A DNA stretch of 64,000 bases from Roseibium limicola (GTDB lineage Bacteria > Pseudomonadota > Alphaproteobacteria > Rhizobiales > Stappiaceae). Each line of letters opens with the position of its first letter. Position 1 is the stretch's first letter. This document shows, piece by piece, positions 51,905 to 60,110 of the stretch. The DNA lies in the NCBI RefSeq assembly GCF_017313085.1, contig NZ_JAFLNF010000004.1, forward strand, positions 248,001-312,000, given 5' to 3'. Below the pieces are notes generated by a model. The model was not told the origin of the DNA, made no database searches, and saw only the letters and a program-made list of their open reading frames with translations. The translations under genes and the position numbers were made by a program.

Positions 51905-52208
51905 GCCGTTTTTGAAAGGCGCCGCAGGCTGAAACAGAAAAATATTTCTGTCTTCTTTCTGAAGCGCTGTCCGTGGAAGTCCTTGACGTAGAACATATTT
52001 TCATCGGCCACACAGGTGGAGAGTTAGTTCTCCTCTCCTGTGTGGCTGTTTGTTTATTGTGCACCGCAATAAATATATTGCAATGCAGCAGGTGCGCCCC
52101 TATATTCAGGTCACGGATGACGACACTGACGAGCCGCGATAAAGAGATCAGGTTCGTTGGAATTGCTCGAAATGATGATCGCGTCCGTTCAAAAATGGAG
52201 AAGACATC
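51905..52208. other. Intergenic region between the two phasin genes
   Basis: A 304-base AT-richer gap containing the promoter of the second phasin gene and TGC/GCA palindromes resembling PhaR sites (52066-52088). Confidence 0.5.
52066..52088. promoter_or_regulatory. Candidate PhaR binding region
   Basis: GCAATA/TATTGC inverted repeats (52066-52081) overlap TTGCAATGCAG (52078-52088). The latter differs by one base from CTGC-N3-GCAG, the pattern reported for the PHA-responsive repressor PhaR in related bacteria. It lies about 120-140 bases upstream of the second phasin start. Confidence 0.4.
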
Positions 52209-52727
52209 ATGACTGACGCAGCAACCACTGCCAAAACAGCCCCTAAGGGCCGCACTACAAAATCCACCAAGACCGGCGCCGCCGCTGGAAATCCTTTCAT
52301 GGATTTCGAAGCTTTCGCGATGCCGAGCATGGAAGTTCCAGACTCTGTTCGCGAAGCCACCGAGAAGGGTATTTCTCAGGCGCGCGACGCTTACGACAAG
52401 GTCAAGTCTGCTGCTGAAGAAGCAACGGACATGATGGAAGATTCCTTTGAGACCTCCCGCCAGGGCGCGGTTGAGTTCAATCATAAGGCAGTCGATCTTG
52501 CCAAGACAAACACCGACGCCACTTTCTCCTTCTGGAAGGACGTGGTTTCCGCCAAGTCGGTCGCCGAAGTGATTGAGCTTCAGTCCAGCTTTGCCCGTCA
52601 GCAGTTCGACGCTCTGACATCCCAGGCCAAGGACATGCAGGAATTTGCCACCAAGCTCTCTACAGAACTTGGTGCTCCGGTAAAGTCCGCAGTGGACAAG
52701 GCTACCAAGGAATTCAAAGTCGCCTAA
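52209..52727 (+). CDS. Phasin family protein (long)
   Basis: A 172-residue phasin. A basic, threonine/alanine-rich N-terminus (about 1-28: TAPKGRTTKSTKTGAAAG) precedes the helical phasin core (VREATEKGISQARDAYDKVKSAAEEATDMMEDSFETSRQGAVEFNHKAVDLAKTNTDATFSFWKDVVSAKSVAEVIELQSSFARQQFDAL). The basic tail may touch DNA or the granule surface, by analogy with PHA-binding nucleoid-associated phasins. That is inference. AGAAGACATC precedes ATG. Confidence 0.93.
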   Translation: MTDAATTAKTAPKGRTTKSTKTGAAAGNPFMDFEAFAMPSMEVPDSVREATEKGISQARDAYDKVKSAAEEATDMMEDSFETSRQGAVEFNHKAVDLAKTNTDATFSFWKDVVSAKSVAEVIELQSSFARQQFDALTSQAKDMQEFATKLSTELGAPVKSAVDKATKEFKVA

Positions 52728-53061
52728 GGCTTTGTAACCCGGTCTGAGACGATAACGCCAAGCCGCCTGATCAGGGGTGGCTTGCGTGAAATTTCAAACA
52801 CCGCCGCGACGGCTCCGCAGCATTTTTCGGACTTATTCAGTTCGGGAGTCGTGGTCCGTTTGCGGCGGTGTTGTCGTATTCAAGCTCGCCTGCTTTGAAA
52901 AGCCAGGGTAGCTTTGGTGGTCGAAAAAGGTCGAATTGACCCCTTGTGGACAGTTCGAAACAACGCTAGAAGCCCCCTTGCAAAGGCTGCGGAACGCCCC
53001 TATGTTCCGCGCCACCTGATGAGGTCACCCGGACGGTTTTCGGTGTTGGCTCATTGCCCGT
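52728..53061. other. Intergenic region between phasin gene and tRNA-His
   Basis: A 334-base gap. A hairpin after the phasin stop (AAGCC.CC / GG.GGCTT, 52760-52783) may be a weak terminator. A 10 bp inverted repeat, ACACCGCCGC (52798-52807) and GCGGCGGTGT (52862-52871), brackets a 54-base loop. The tRNA promoter is presumably in the last 60 bases. Confidence 0.4.
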
Positions 53062-53138
53062 GCAGACGTAGCTCAGTTGGTTAGAGCGTCGGATTGTGGC
53101 TCCGAAGGTCGGTGGTTCGAACCCACTCGTCTGTACCA
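53062..53138 (+). tRNA. tRNA-His (GTG)
   Basis: A 77-base cloverleaf with encoded CCA. The acceptor stem is GCAGACG/CGTCTGT, the D arm GCTC...GAGC, the anticodon stem TCGGA/TCCGA with loop TTGTGGC giving anticodon GTG (53096-53098), and the T arm GGTGG-TTCGAAC-CCACT. The base before G1 is T, not G, and the discriminator is A73. It thus lacks the usual extra G-1, a trait known for many alphaproteobacterial tRNA-His genes. Confidence 0.97.
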
Positions 53139-53206
53139 TTTCTTCCTGTAAAAATTTGATCGTGCCGTCCGTCGACAACCCTTTTCAGGGACATGACGGG
53201 GATGAT

Positions 53207-53749
53207 CTATGATCTCGACAGATTGGCGCCTAGGGACTTGGTCCGGCGGTTGTCGAGGCGCAGCGGCTGGCCGTGGGGATCAAACAGCGCCTTGAACGAA
53301 AAGGCGTGGGCGCTATCGCCATGATCCGCCAGATGCTCGTGTCGAGCCACGGCTTCGCTCCAATCAGGCCGGTGCGAGACATCCACCCACCACATCACAT
53401 AGCCAGGCCAGCTTTCCGGCAGGATGTTCCACTCCCGCCCGCGCCGAAAGGCTGCCCCGTGGCGACCGTGATAGGTCGCCGCAGCCAGGGCTTCCGGGGT
53501 CTCCCACACTGACAGGGTGGAAGGGGCAAAGCCGTCGCCGTTGTCGACCCAGAACCTTGGGAAAACCTGCTCTCCCCAACTCTTCGGACCTTCATCACCT
53601 TCATAGCCTGAGCGTCCGAGAAAGCCGGGCGCTTGCTCAATCGCGGCAAAAGCTCCCGGCTCGGCGTCACGAAATCCGGAGATCCTTTCGGATTCGTAGC
53701 GGTCGTGGAACAGGGCGAACGTGTAGGCTGCGAGGATAAAGCTGCTCAT
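53207..53749 (-). CDS. DUF3291 family protein
   Basis: A 180-residue protein of the DUF3291 family (dimeric alpha-beta-barrel-like, often heme- or substrate-binding by analogy, with no assigned activity). Family features are LSVWETPEALAAATYHGRHGAAFRRGREWNILPESWPGYVMWWVD and the N-terminal AAYTFALFHDRYES. The start MSSFILAAYTFALFH is taken because it begins the family domain. Upstream in-frame sequence is low in coding likeness and overlaps the promoter of the TauE gene. It is a single gene converging on the tRNA. Confidence 0.82.
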   Translation of the reverse strand: MSSFILAAYTFALFHDRYESERISGFRDAEPGAFAAIEQAPGFLGRSGYEGDEGPKSWGEQVFPRFWVDNGDGFAPSTLSVWETPEALAAATYHGRHGAAFRRGREWNILPESWPGYVMWWVDVSHRPDWSEAVARHEHLADHGDSAHAFSFKALFDPHGQPLRLDNRRTKSLGANLSRS

Positions 53750-53942
53750 TTGATGAAATGAGGCGAGAGAATTGTCGACATATTTGCCTTTTGTGATAAA
53801 AATTGTATGCAATTGAGAATGTGAAGACCTGTTGTGATGCCGGTTGAGGCTATAATTATCGTTTCCTCCGGTCAAACAGACGGGTATCAAGCTGCGCAAC
53901 AAGACGACGAGCTTCGAGCTTGCGATACGAGGGGGAAACCAA

Positions 53943-54770
53943 ATGGAAGACTTGAGCCTTGCCTCAATGGGGCTTTTGGCCGGTGCGCTGCTGGCCACGG
54001 GCGTGGTTGCGGGCATCATTGCCGGACTGTTGGGCGTTGGTGGTGGCATCGTGATCGTGCCAGTCCTCTATTACATGTTCTCCGGTCTCGGACTGGATCA
54101 GGACGTGCTCATGCATGTCGCTGTCGGCACCTCTCTGGCGACAATTCTGGCAACCGGGACGTCTTCCGCCCGCGCTCACTGGAAGCGCGGTAGTGTCGAT
54201 GTGGATTTGCTGAAACGCTGGTGGTGGGCCATTGCTCTGGGCGTTCTGGGCGGAGCCACCCTGGCTGGCAACGTCTCTGGTGGCACACTGACGCTGGTGT
54301 TCGGCGTTGTGGCTCTCGTGGTTTCCGCCAATATGCTGCTCCGCAAGGACGGCGCCTCATTGGCTGATGATTTGCCAGGCTCACCGGTCAAGGAATTGAT
54401 CGGCATGCTGATTGGCGGCATCTCGGTGATGATGGGCATCGGCGGCGGCACTTTGGGCGTGCCAACCCTGACGCTGTTCTCCTATCCGATCCGCAAGGCT
54501 GTCGGGACCGCTGCGGCTATCGGGCTGATCATCGCCATTCCCGGCACGCTGCTGTCGATCTTCTTCGGCCTCGGCGTTGAAGGCCGCCCGCCACTGTCGC
54601 TCGGCTATGTCAATCTGATCGGCTTTATCCTGATCATTCCGGCGTCCACCTATACCGCGCCGCTGGGGGCCAAGATCGCTCATGCGATTGATCCGTCAAA
54701 GCTCAAGCTGGTGTTTGCGCTGTTCCTGGGCTTCACCGGTCTGCGCATGATCTATGATGTGATGTTCTGA
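53943..54770 (+). CDS. TauE/SafE family membrane transporter
   Basis: A 275-residue inner-membrane protein of the TauE/SafE family, sulfite or organosulfonate exporters. It has the two repeated glycine-rich signatures GLLGVGGGIVIVPVLYYMF and MGIGGGTLGVPTLTLFSYPIRKAVGTAAA, and about eight hydrophobic segments. GAGGGGGAAACC precedes ATG. The substrate is not known; sulfite, sulfoacetate and other small anions are options. It is a single gene 216 bases upstream of azlC. Confidence 0.93.
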   Translation: MEDLSLASMGLLAGALLATGVVAGIIAGLLGVGGGIVIVPVLYYMFSGLGLDQDVLMHVAVGTSLATILATGTSSARAHWKRGSVDVDLLKRWWWAIALGVLGGATLAGNVSGGTLTLVFGVVALVVSANMLLRKDGASLADDLPGSPVKELIGMLIGGISVMMGIGGGTLGVPTLTLFSYPIRKAVGTAAAIGLIIAIPGTLLSIFFGLGVEGRPPLSLGYVNLIGFILIIPASTYTAPLGAKIAHAIDPSKLKLVFALFLGFTGLRMIYDVMF

Positions 54771-54986
54771 GTGGATCGGCCCACAGTCTCGCTCCTTGCG
54801 TGGGATGATGGGTTCATCAAGGATTTTTATTGGTGTTTTCCCTGATGTTGGGGCACTGTTGGAATTCTGTTGAGCTGGTGTGACACAAGTCGCGCCAGCT
54901 TTTCCCATTCCCCTTGAGTGGATCGGCGCATGTTGTGCCCGGTCTCGATAACTGCGCCTGCGGAGTGTGCCTCGGGCCGGAGATCC

Positions 54987-55691
54987 ATGTCCTCTTCCTC
55001 CCCCGTCACGATCAGCCTGAACGGCATCCTGCTTGGCGCGCGCCTGTGCCTTGCCATTCTGCCCGGCTCCATTGCGCTTGGTGCCGTCTTCGGAACGGTG
55101 GCCGCCCAGAAAGGCCTGACCTTGCTGGAAACGATGATGATGCAGGGCCTTGTCTTTGCCGGTGCGTCGCAGTTCGTGGCGATGGAAGTTTACCGCGATC
55201 CGATAAACTGGGGCGTTGCACTGGCCATGGCCGGCGTGGTGGCGGCCGTCAACATGCGCATGCTGCTTGTCGGGGCCAGCTTGCGGCCGTGGATGGGGGG
55301 GCAACCGGCCTGGCAGGTTTATCCGACCCTGTTCGTACTCACCGACATCAACTGGCTTCTGGCCGTGCGTCACTATGATGAGGGCCACCGCGACTGGGGC
55401 GTTCTTCTGGGCAGCGGTCTGTTGCTCTGGGTTGTCTGGTGTCTGTCAGTGCTCCCCGGCTACTTCTTCGGCAGTTTGATCGAGAACCCGCAGGACTGGG
55501 GCCTCGACGTTGTTTTGCCGGCCTTCTTCGCCGCACTTCTTGTGCCACTGTGGAAAGGCCGCAGGCAAACCGTAGGCTGGGCGCTGGCAGGCCTTGTTGC
55601 CACTGCGACCTGGACTCTGTTCGGCGGCTATTGGGGGGTGTTGACCGGCGCTCTGGCCGGGGCTTTCGCTGGGGCCTATCTCAATGACTGA
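54987..55691 (+). CDS. azlC: Branched-chain amino acid exporter, AzlC subunit
   Basis: A 234-residue membrane protein of the AzlC family, the large subunit of a branched-chain amino acid exporter (BrnF in Corynebacterium). Family segments are LAILPGSIALGAVFGTVAAQKGLT, MMQGLVFAGASQFVAMEVY and VNMRMLLVGASLRPWM. The start MSSSSPVTISLNG lies 69 bases after an in-frame ATG that would add a non-homologous tail. Its end overlaps azlD by 8 bases, so the two subunits are coupled. Confidence 0.92.
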   Translation: MSSSSPVTISLNGILLGARLCLAILPGSIALGAVFGTVAAQKGLTLLETMMMQGLVFAGASQFVAMEVYRDPINWGVALAMAGVVAAVNMRMLLVGASLRPWMGGQPAWQVYPTLFVLTDINWLLAVRHYDEGHRDWGVLLGSGLLLWVVWCLSVLPGYFFGSLIENPQDWGLDVVLPAFFAALLVPLWKGRRQTVGWALAGLVATATWTLFGGYWGVLTGALAGAFAGAYLND

Positions 55692-56004
55692 TCCGTATTT
55701 CTCTGCAGACCTGATGTTCATCGCAGCCGTCGCCATGATGACCGGCGTGACCTATTTCATGCGCGCTGGCGGCTTCTGGCTGATGGGGCGTCTGCCCCTG
55801 ACAGACCGCACCCGTCGCGGCCTTGAAGCATTGCCGGGGGCGATTATCGTCTCCACGATCCTGCCGATTGTGCTGAAGGGTGATTTGGCGCTCGGCCTGA
55901 GCCTCGTCGTCGCCGTGGCCATCATGGCGTTGATCCGCAAGGACTTTGTCGCGGTGTTCGGCGGCGTTGCCGCAGCCGCAATCTTCCGTCACTTCGGCAT
56001 TTGA
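55684..56004 (+). CDS. azlD: Branched-chain amino acid exporter, AzlD subunit
   Basis: A 106-residue small membrane subunit of the AzlD family with three to four hydrophobic stretches. It contains TYFMRAGGFWLMGRLPLTDRTRRGLEALPGAIIVSTILPIVL, typical of the family. It starts inside the end of azlC. With AzlC it would export branched-chain amino acids or methionine. It converges on the kinase-like gene only 10 bases away. Confidence 0.93.
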   Translation: MTDPYFSADLMFIAAVAMMTGVTYFMRAGGFWLMGRLPLTDRTRRGLEALPGAIIVSTILPIVLKGDLALGLSLVVAVAIMALIRKDFVAVFGGVAAAAIFRHFGI

Positions 56005-56014
56005 TCCAACGGAC

Positions 56015-57622
56015 CTAGAGCAGGTCTCGCGATTGGCGAAGGCAGTCCTCGGCGGAACCTGACGCATCAATCCGGTGCCATGTCATGTCGCCGATGTCCT
56101 GGGACAGTTGCAGGGCCACAACGTCTGCATCGGCATCCGACGCGTCTCCGCGCCGTTGGGTGACCCGTGAGGTCAGAACGTCTGCGGGGGCGTCGAGCCA
56201 CAGTCCGAGAAATTCCACGCCCGCCGACGCAGCCAAAGCCTCTATTTCGCGGCGTTGCGCCTCATGGGCAAACACCGCATCGAAAATGACGCTCTGTCCG
56301 GCTTGCAAGGCATGGCGGATCCGACCTTCAAGCCGGGCGTAGACCGTCCGGGCCGCGTCCTCCGCATAAGCGCTTTGCGGTGCCTTGTCGGTTTCCTTCA
56401 GCTTTAAAAGCGCCTTGCGTTCAACGTCAGTCCTGAGAATACGCGCGCCGGGCGCACGCCCTGTGTCACAGGCTATCTGCCGCGCCAGAGTGGATTTTCC
56501 ACTGCCTGACAATCCGCCGATGCCGACAAGTCGCGTGCTCTCCCGCTCAGGGGCTGGACCAAGGCCGATGAAGGAGCGCGCCAGATTGAAGTAGGTTGTG
56601 GCCTCCCGGCGCAGCGCATCGCGTGCCTGATCACTCTCCTGGTTGTCCGCAGAGGCCGCAGCGATTTTGGCGCGGATACAGGCGCGCATCATCAGATAAA
56701 AGGGCAGCGCAGCCAGGCTTTCCTCGTCGTCACCTGGCTGCGCACCATGCTCAGCAAGGGTTTTACGATCCAGATATCGGTTGAAGATCAGGTTCGCCGC
56801 CGGCTTCTGGTCCTGCTCCCAGAGATCCATCAGCAGAAAGGCCAGATCATACAGCCGATCTGTGGTGGCGATGGCCTCGGAAAACTCGATGGCGTCGAAG
56901 AGCACGGGCTGATCATCCAGCAGGATGATGTTCCGGGTGTGAGCATCGCCGTGGCAAAAGCGGATGTTGCCTTGAAGTGCGCGCCGTAAAATCAGAGGCT
57001 TCAGTGCCCTCAAGCCACTGCGGGCTTGCCCGTTGAGTGCGCGCGCCTGTTCAGGCGGAAATTGATCCGGAAAGGCCTGAAAGGCGTCCGCGTTCTGATC
57101 CACGTAGGATGTCAGCTCTGCAAAGAAGGCCGGCCCGGCGTCCAGTTTCACGGGGGCGGCGTCGTGAGCCTCCAGCATCATTGCCGCAAGCTTGTCGCAT
57201 AGGGGGGCGGGCAGAGGGGCCTCAGAGGCGATCCGGTCAAGTTGACGGTTGCCGTCGAACCGGTTCATCTCGACAAGCCAGTCCACAGCTGCTGCAGGCG
57301 GTGTATCTTCCGGCCCAAGCGCAAGTCCGCCATTGTCTTCCTGAACCAGGGCAACCACCCGTCGATAAATCTGAGGCGCGTTGGCCTTGTTGCAGGCGAT
57401 CTCCTGCTGACAGGCATGCCGCCGCTTTTCCAGCGTCGAGTAGTCCAGAAACGGAAACCACACCGCGCGCTTCAGCTTGTAGGCTAGGTCGCCGACCATA
57501 AAGATCACATTCGCGTGGGTGTCGATCCGATGAGGCGTGTCATCCGCGGCTGCCTGTCGGGCAAGCTGGTCCAGAAAGGCGAGAACATCGCCCTGGTCAT
57601 CAGGCGTGGGCTGAGTAGACAT
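56015..57622 (-). CDS. Aminoglycoside-phosphotransferase-like / P-loop kinase fusion
   Basis: A 535-residue two-domain protein. Residues about 15-345 resemble an APH/choline-kinase fold (DLAYKLKRAVWFPFLDYSTLEKR with the ATP-site Lys, FCHGDAHTRNIILLDDQPVLFDAIEF with the catalytic HGDAHTRN and metal Asp). Residues about 365-535 are a P-loop kinase (GLSGSGKSTLARQIA, then VIFDAVFAHEAQRREIEALA and LDAPADVLTSRVTQRRGDASDAD). This pair is widespread in proteobacteria as a 'bifunctional aminoglycoside phosphotransferase/ATP-binding protein', with no proved substrate. The start MSTQPTPDD is chosen over an ATG 87 bases upstream. It diverges from the TPP enzyme gene. Confidence 0.87.
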   Translation of the reverse strand: MSTQPTPDDQGDVLAFLDQLARQAAADDTPHRIDTHANVIFMVGDLAYKLKRAVWFPFLDYSTLEKRRHACQQEIACNKANAPQIYRRVVALVQEDNGGLALGPEDTPPAAAVDWLVEMNRFDGNRQLDRIASEAPLPAPLCDKLAAMMLEAHDAAPVKLDAGPAFFAELTSYVDQNADAFQAFPDQFPPEQARALNGQARSGLRALKPLILRRALQGNIRFCHGDAHTRNIILLDDQPVLFDAIEFSEAIATTDRLYDLAFLLMDLWEQDQKPAANLIFNRYLDRKTLAEHGAQPGDDEESLAALPFYLMMRACIRAKIAAASADNQESDQARDALRREATTYFNLARSFIGLGPAPERESTRLVGIGGLSGSGKSTLARQIACDTGRAPGARILRTDVERKALLKLKETDKAPQSAYAEDAARTVYARLEGRIRHALQAGQSVIFDAVFAHEAQRREIEALAASAGVEFLGLWLDAPADVLTSRVTQRRGDASDADADVVALQLSQDIGDMTWHRIDASGSAEDCLRQSRDLL

Positions 57623-57899
57623 GAAACCACTGGCCTCCGGTTGCAGGGGGACCCCGCCCCGTAACGAAATTCCTTGCCTAGAGGTGGAGGATGGCGCCGG
57701 TTGGTGCAAGTCTTTGTGTGTCGGGCAAATCGTCTCTGTTGTCGGTTTGCCTTCTTTGTGCTCGCAAATGGAATGAATTCATTGCCAATTTCCGTAAGCA
57801 TTGCTCTGCCGAAGTCAGCATCCTTGGCGTATAGACGAAGACATGATGCAGGTGGGCATTCCACCTCGGAATGGTGACAGAACCAAAGGGGACTGAAAC

Positions 57900-59567
57900 A
57901 TGGCGGCAAAATCCGGTGGGCAGCTGATTGTAGACGCGCTGGAAATCCACGGCGCAGAGCGGGTGTTCTGTGTGCCGGGCGAAAGCTACCTCGCGGTTCT
58001 CGACGCTCTGCACGACGCCTCTATTCCCATTACGCTCTGCCGCCAGGAAGGTGGCGCGGCGATGATGGCGGAGACTTATGGCAAGCTGACCGGCAAGCCG
58101 GGCATCTGCATGGTGACCCGAGGGCCGGGCGCCACGAACGCTGCTGCCGGCATTCATGTTGCCATGCAGGATTCCACGCCGATGATCCTGTTCATCGGCC
58201 AGATCGAAAGCGGCATGCGCGAGCGTGAGGCGTTTCAGGAGGTCGACTACCGCCAGATGTTCGGCGGCATGACCAAATGGGTCGCCGAGATCGACCATGC
58301 GGACCGGGTGCCGGAGTTCATCTCCCGCGCCTATCATGTCGCGACCTCCGGCCGTCCTGGTCCCGTGGTGCTGGCCCTGCCGGAAGACATGCTGGTGGAA
58401 ATGGCCGACGTCGCCCAGCCGGCCCCATGGACCCAGGTTGAAACCTATCCTGGATTGACCCAGATGGCCGAGCTGCAGAAGCGCCTCTGGGCAGCTGAGC
58501 GGCCGATAGCTATTCTCGGTGGGTCTCGCTGGACCGAGGACGCTGTTGCCGGGTTTATCCGGTTTGCTGAACGGTTTGCCATGCCGGTGGCCTGCTCCTT
58601 CCGCCGCCAGATGCTGTTCGACAACCTGCATCCGAATTACGCTGGCGATGTCGGCATCGGTCTCAACCCGAAGCTGGCTGAACGGGTCAAGGCATCGGAT
58701 CTGATCCTGCTGGTCGGCGGACGCTTGTCGGAAATGCCGAGCCAGTCCTATACGCTGCTGGATATTCCCCAGCCGAGCCAACCTCTGGTTCACGTTTACC
58801 CGGACGCCGAAGAGCTCGGCAAGGTCTATCGTCCGACGATGGCGGTTCACGCCAGCCCGTCTGCCTTCGTCAAGGCACTCGAAGGCGTTCAGCCACCAAA
58901 CGAGCTGAAGAGCTCTGGAGCTGCCGAGGCCGCTCATGCCGATTATCTCTCGTGGTCGGGTGCACGCCCGCAAACGCCGGGTGACCTGCAGATGGCCGGC
59001 GTGATGGCGTGGATCGAGGATAACATTGCTGACGACGCCATCTTCACCAATGGGGCCGGCAATTATGCCACCTGGGTGCATCGCTTCCACCGCTTCCGCA
59101 AGTTTGCGACGCAGGCTGCTCCGACGTCCGGCTCCATGGGCTACGGCCTGCCGGCTGCCGTTGCCGCCAAGCTGACGTTCCCTGAGCGCGAAGTTATCTG
59201 CTTTGCTGGTGATGGCTGTCTGCAGATGACCATGCAGGAGTTCGGCACCGCTTGTCAGGACAAGGCGAACGTTATCGTCGTGCTCGTCGACAACGCCATG
59301 TATGGCACCATCCGCATGCACCAGGAGCGCCATTACCCTGGCCGGGTGTCGGCAACAGAGCTGGTCAATCCGGATTTTGCTGCCTTCGCCCGCGCCTATG
59401 GCGCCCATGCAGAGACTGTGCTTGCCACAGAGGATTTCGGCCCGGCCTTCGAGCGGGCCCGCGCCAGTGGAAAGCCTGCGTTGCTGCATCTGAAAATCGA
59501 TCCGGAAGCCCTGACGCCAGCCGCATCGCTAAGCCAGATCCGGGAGACTGCGCTCAAAGCGAGCTGA
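57900..59567 (+). CDS. Thiamine pyrophosphate-dependent enzyme (acetolactate-synthase-like)
   Basis: A 555-residue TPP enzyme of the AHAS/benzoylformate-decarboxylase superfamily. The N-terminal half has the cofactor-activating Glu in CRQEGGAAMMAETYGK and the RGPGATNAAAGIHVAMQDSTPMILFIGQ segment. The C-terminal half has the TPP motif GDGCLQMTMQEFGTA...VLVDNAMYGTI. No regulatory small subunit is adjacent, so biosynthetic acetolactate synthase is less likely than a catabolic decarboxylase or carboligase. The start MAAKSGGQLIVDAL follows AAAGGGGAC. It stands alone and its substrate cannot be named. Confidence 0.88.
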   Translation: MAAKSGGQLIVDALEIHGAERVFCVPGESYLAVLDALHDASIPITLCRQEGGAAMMAETYGKLTGKPGICMVTRGPGATNAAAGIHVAMQDSTPMILFIGQIESGMREREAFQEVDYRQMFGGMTKWVAEIDHADRVPEFISRAYHVATSGRPGPVVLALPEDMLVEMADVAQPAPWTQVETYPGLTQMAELQKRLWAAERPIAILGGSRWTEDAVAGFIRFAERFAMPVACSFRRQMLFDNLHPNYAGDVGIGLNPKLAERVKASDLILLVGGRLSEMPSQSYTLLDIPQPSQPLVHVYPDAEELGKVYRPTMAVHASPSAFVKALEGVQPPNELKSSGAAEAAHADYLSWSGARPQTPGDLQMAGVMAWIEDNIADDAIFTNGAGNYATWVHRFHRFRKFATQAAPTSGSMGYGLPAAVAAKLTFPEREVICFAGDGCLQMTMQEFGTACQDKANVIVVLVDNAMYGTIRMHQERHYPGRVSATELVNPDFAAFARAYGAHAETVLATEDFGPAFERARASGKPALLHLKIDPEALTPAASLSQIRETALKAS

Positions 59568-59597
59568 GCGCTAAAAACCATTACTCTTAGTAAAAAA

Positions 59598-59626
59598 TTG
59601 AGCTTGCGAGATACTGATCGTGATAT
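59598..59626 (+). promoter_or_regulatory. Candidate sigma-70-type promoter of Panacea gene pair
   Basis: TTGAGC and TGATAT are separated by 17 bases, with an AT-rich downstream region and the ATG 38 bases beyond. This agrees with a vegetative promoter for the two-gene unit. The motif match is moderate. Confidence 0.4.
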
Positions 59627-59663
59627 TAACTGTTTTTAGTAGGTAATGCATAGGAGGCGGTCA

Positions 59664-60110
59664 ATGACGGTATCAGCGCTTTCTGCAGCTCGAACACTCT
59701 GCGAAGAACGAAATTGGAATATTTCCAATCTGGAATTGCAGAAGCTCCTGTACATAGCAGAACTATATCACCTTGGCATAACAGAAGATCCTCTAATATT
59801 TGAGGATTTTGAGGCTTGGGACTATGGGCCGGTAGTGCCTATTGTCTACTCCAAGGCTCGTGGTTTTGGCAAAAGCGCAGTCCCAAACGTTTTCCATTGG
59901 ATTGACCCTGTGAAAAAGGGGTCGAAAGAATTTGATATACTATCTGCGGTTGCTGCTCAGACGAAAAGACTTACCGCTGGTGAACTCGTAAATATAACTC
60001 ACTGGCCTCAAGGCGCCTGGGCTAAGTTCTATGCTCCGCATTTGCGAAACATAAAAATTCCTAAGATGGAAATTTTACGAGAATATAATGATCGAAAAAT
60101 CGCCGCTTAG
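59664..60110 (+). CDS. Panacea domain (DUF4065, SocA-like) antitoxin candidate
   Basis: A 148-residue single-domain protein of the Panacea/DUF4065 family, which includes the Caulobacter proteolytic adaptor SocA and antitoxins of many toxin types. Signature: ISNLELQKLLYIAELYHLG (residues 20-38) and FEAWDYGPVVPIVYSKARGFG (49-69). The start MTVSALSAART follows GGAGGCGG; an ATG 18 bases upstream is unlikely. The DNA is clearly AT-richer than both neighbours, with codons such as ATA and TTA, suggesting transfer. Its end overlaps the next gene by 23 bases. Confidence 0.88.
   Translation: MTVSALSAARTLCEERNWNISNLELQKLLYIAELYHLGITEDPLIFEDFEAWDYGPVVPIVYSKARGFGKSAVPNVFHWIDPVKKGSKEFDILSAVAAQTKRLTAGELVNITHWPQGAWAKFYAPHLRNIKIPKMEILREYNDRKIAA

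Noticed and set aside
53062-53749. tRNA-His as an integration site for a mobile element
   Set aside because: No integrase, no repeated tRNA end and no foreign block lies next to it. The neighbours are ordinary chromosomal genes.
53750-54049. N-terminal extension of the DUF3291 protein
   Set aside because: The extra 100 residues lie across the promoter of the TauE gene and its coding sequence, and have no similarity to the family.
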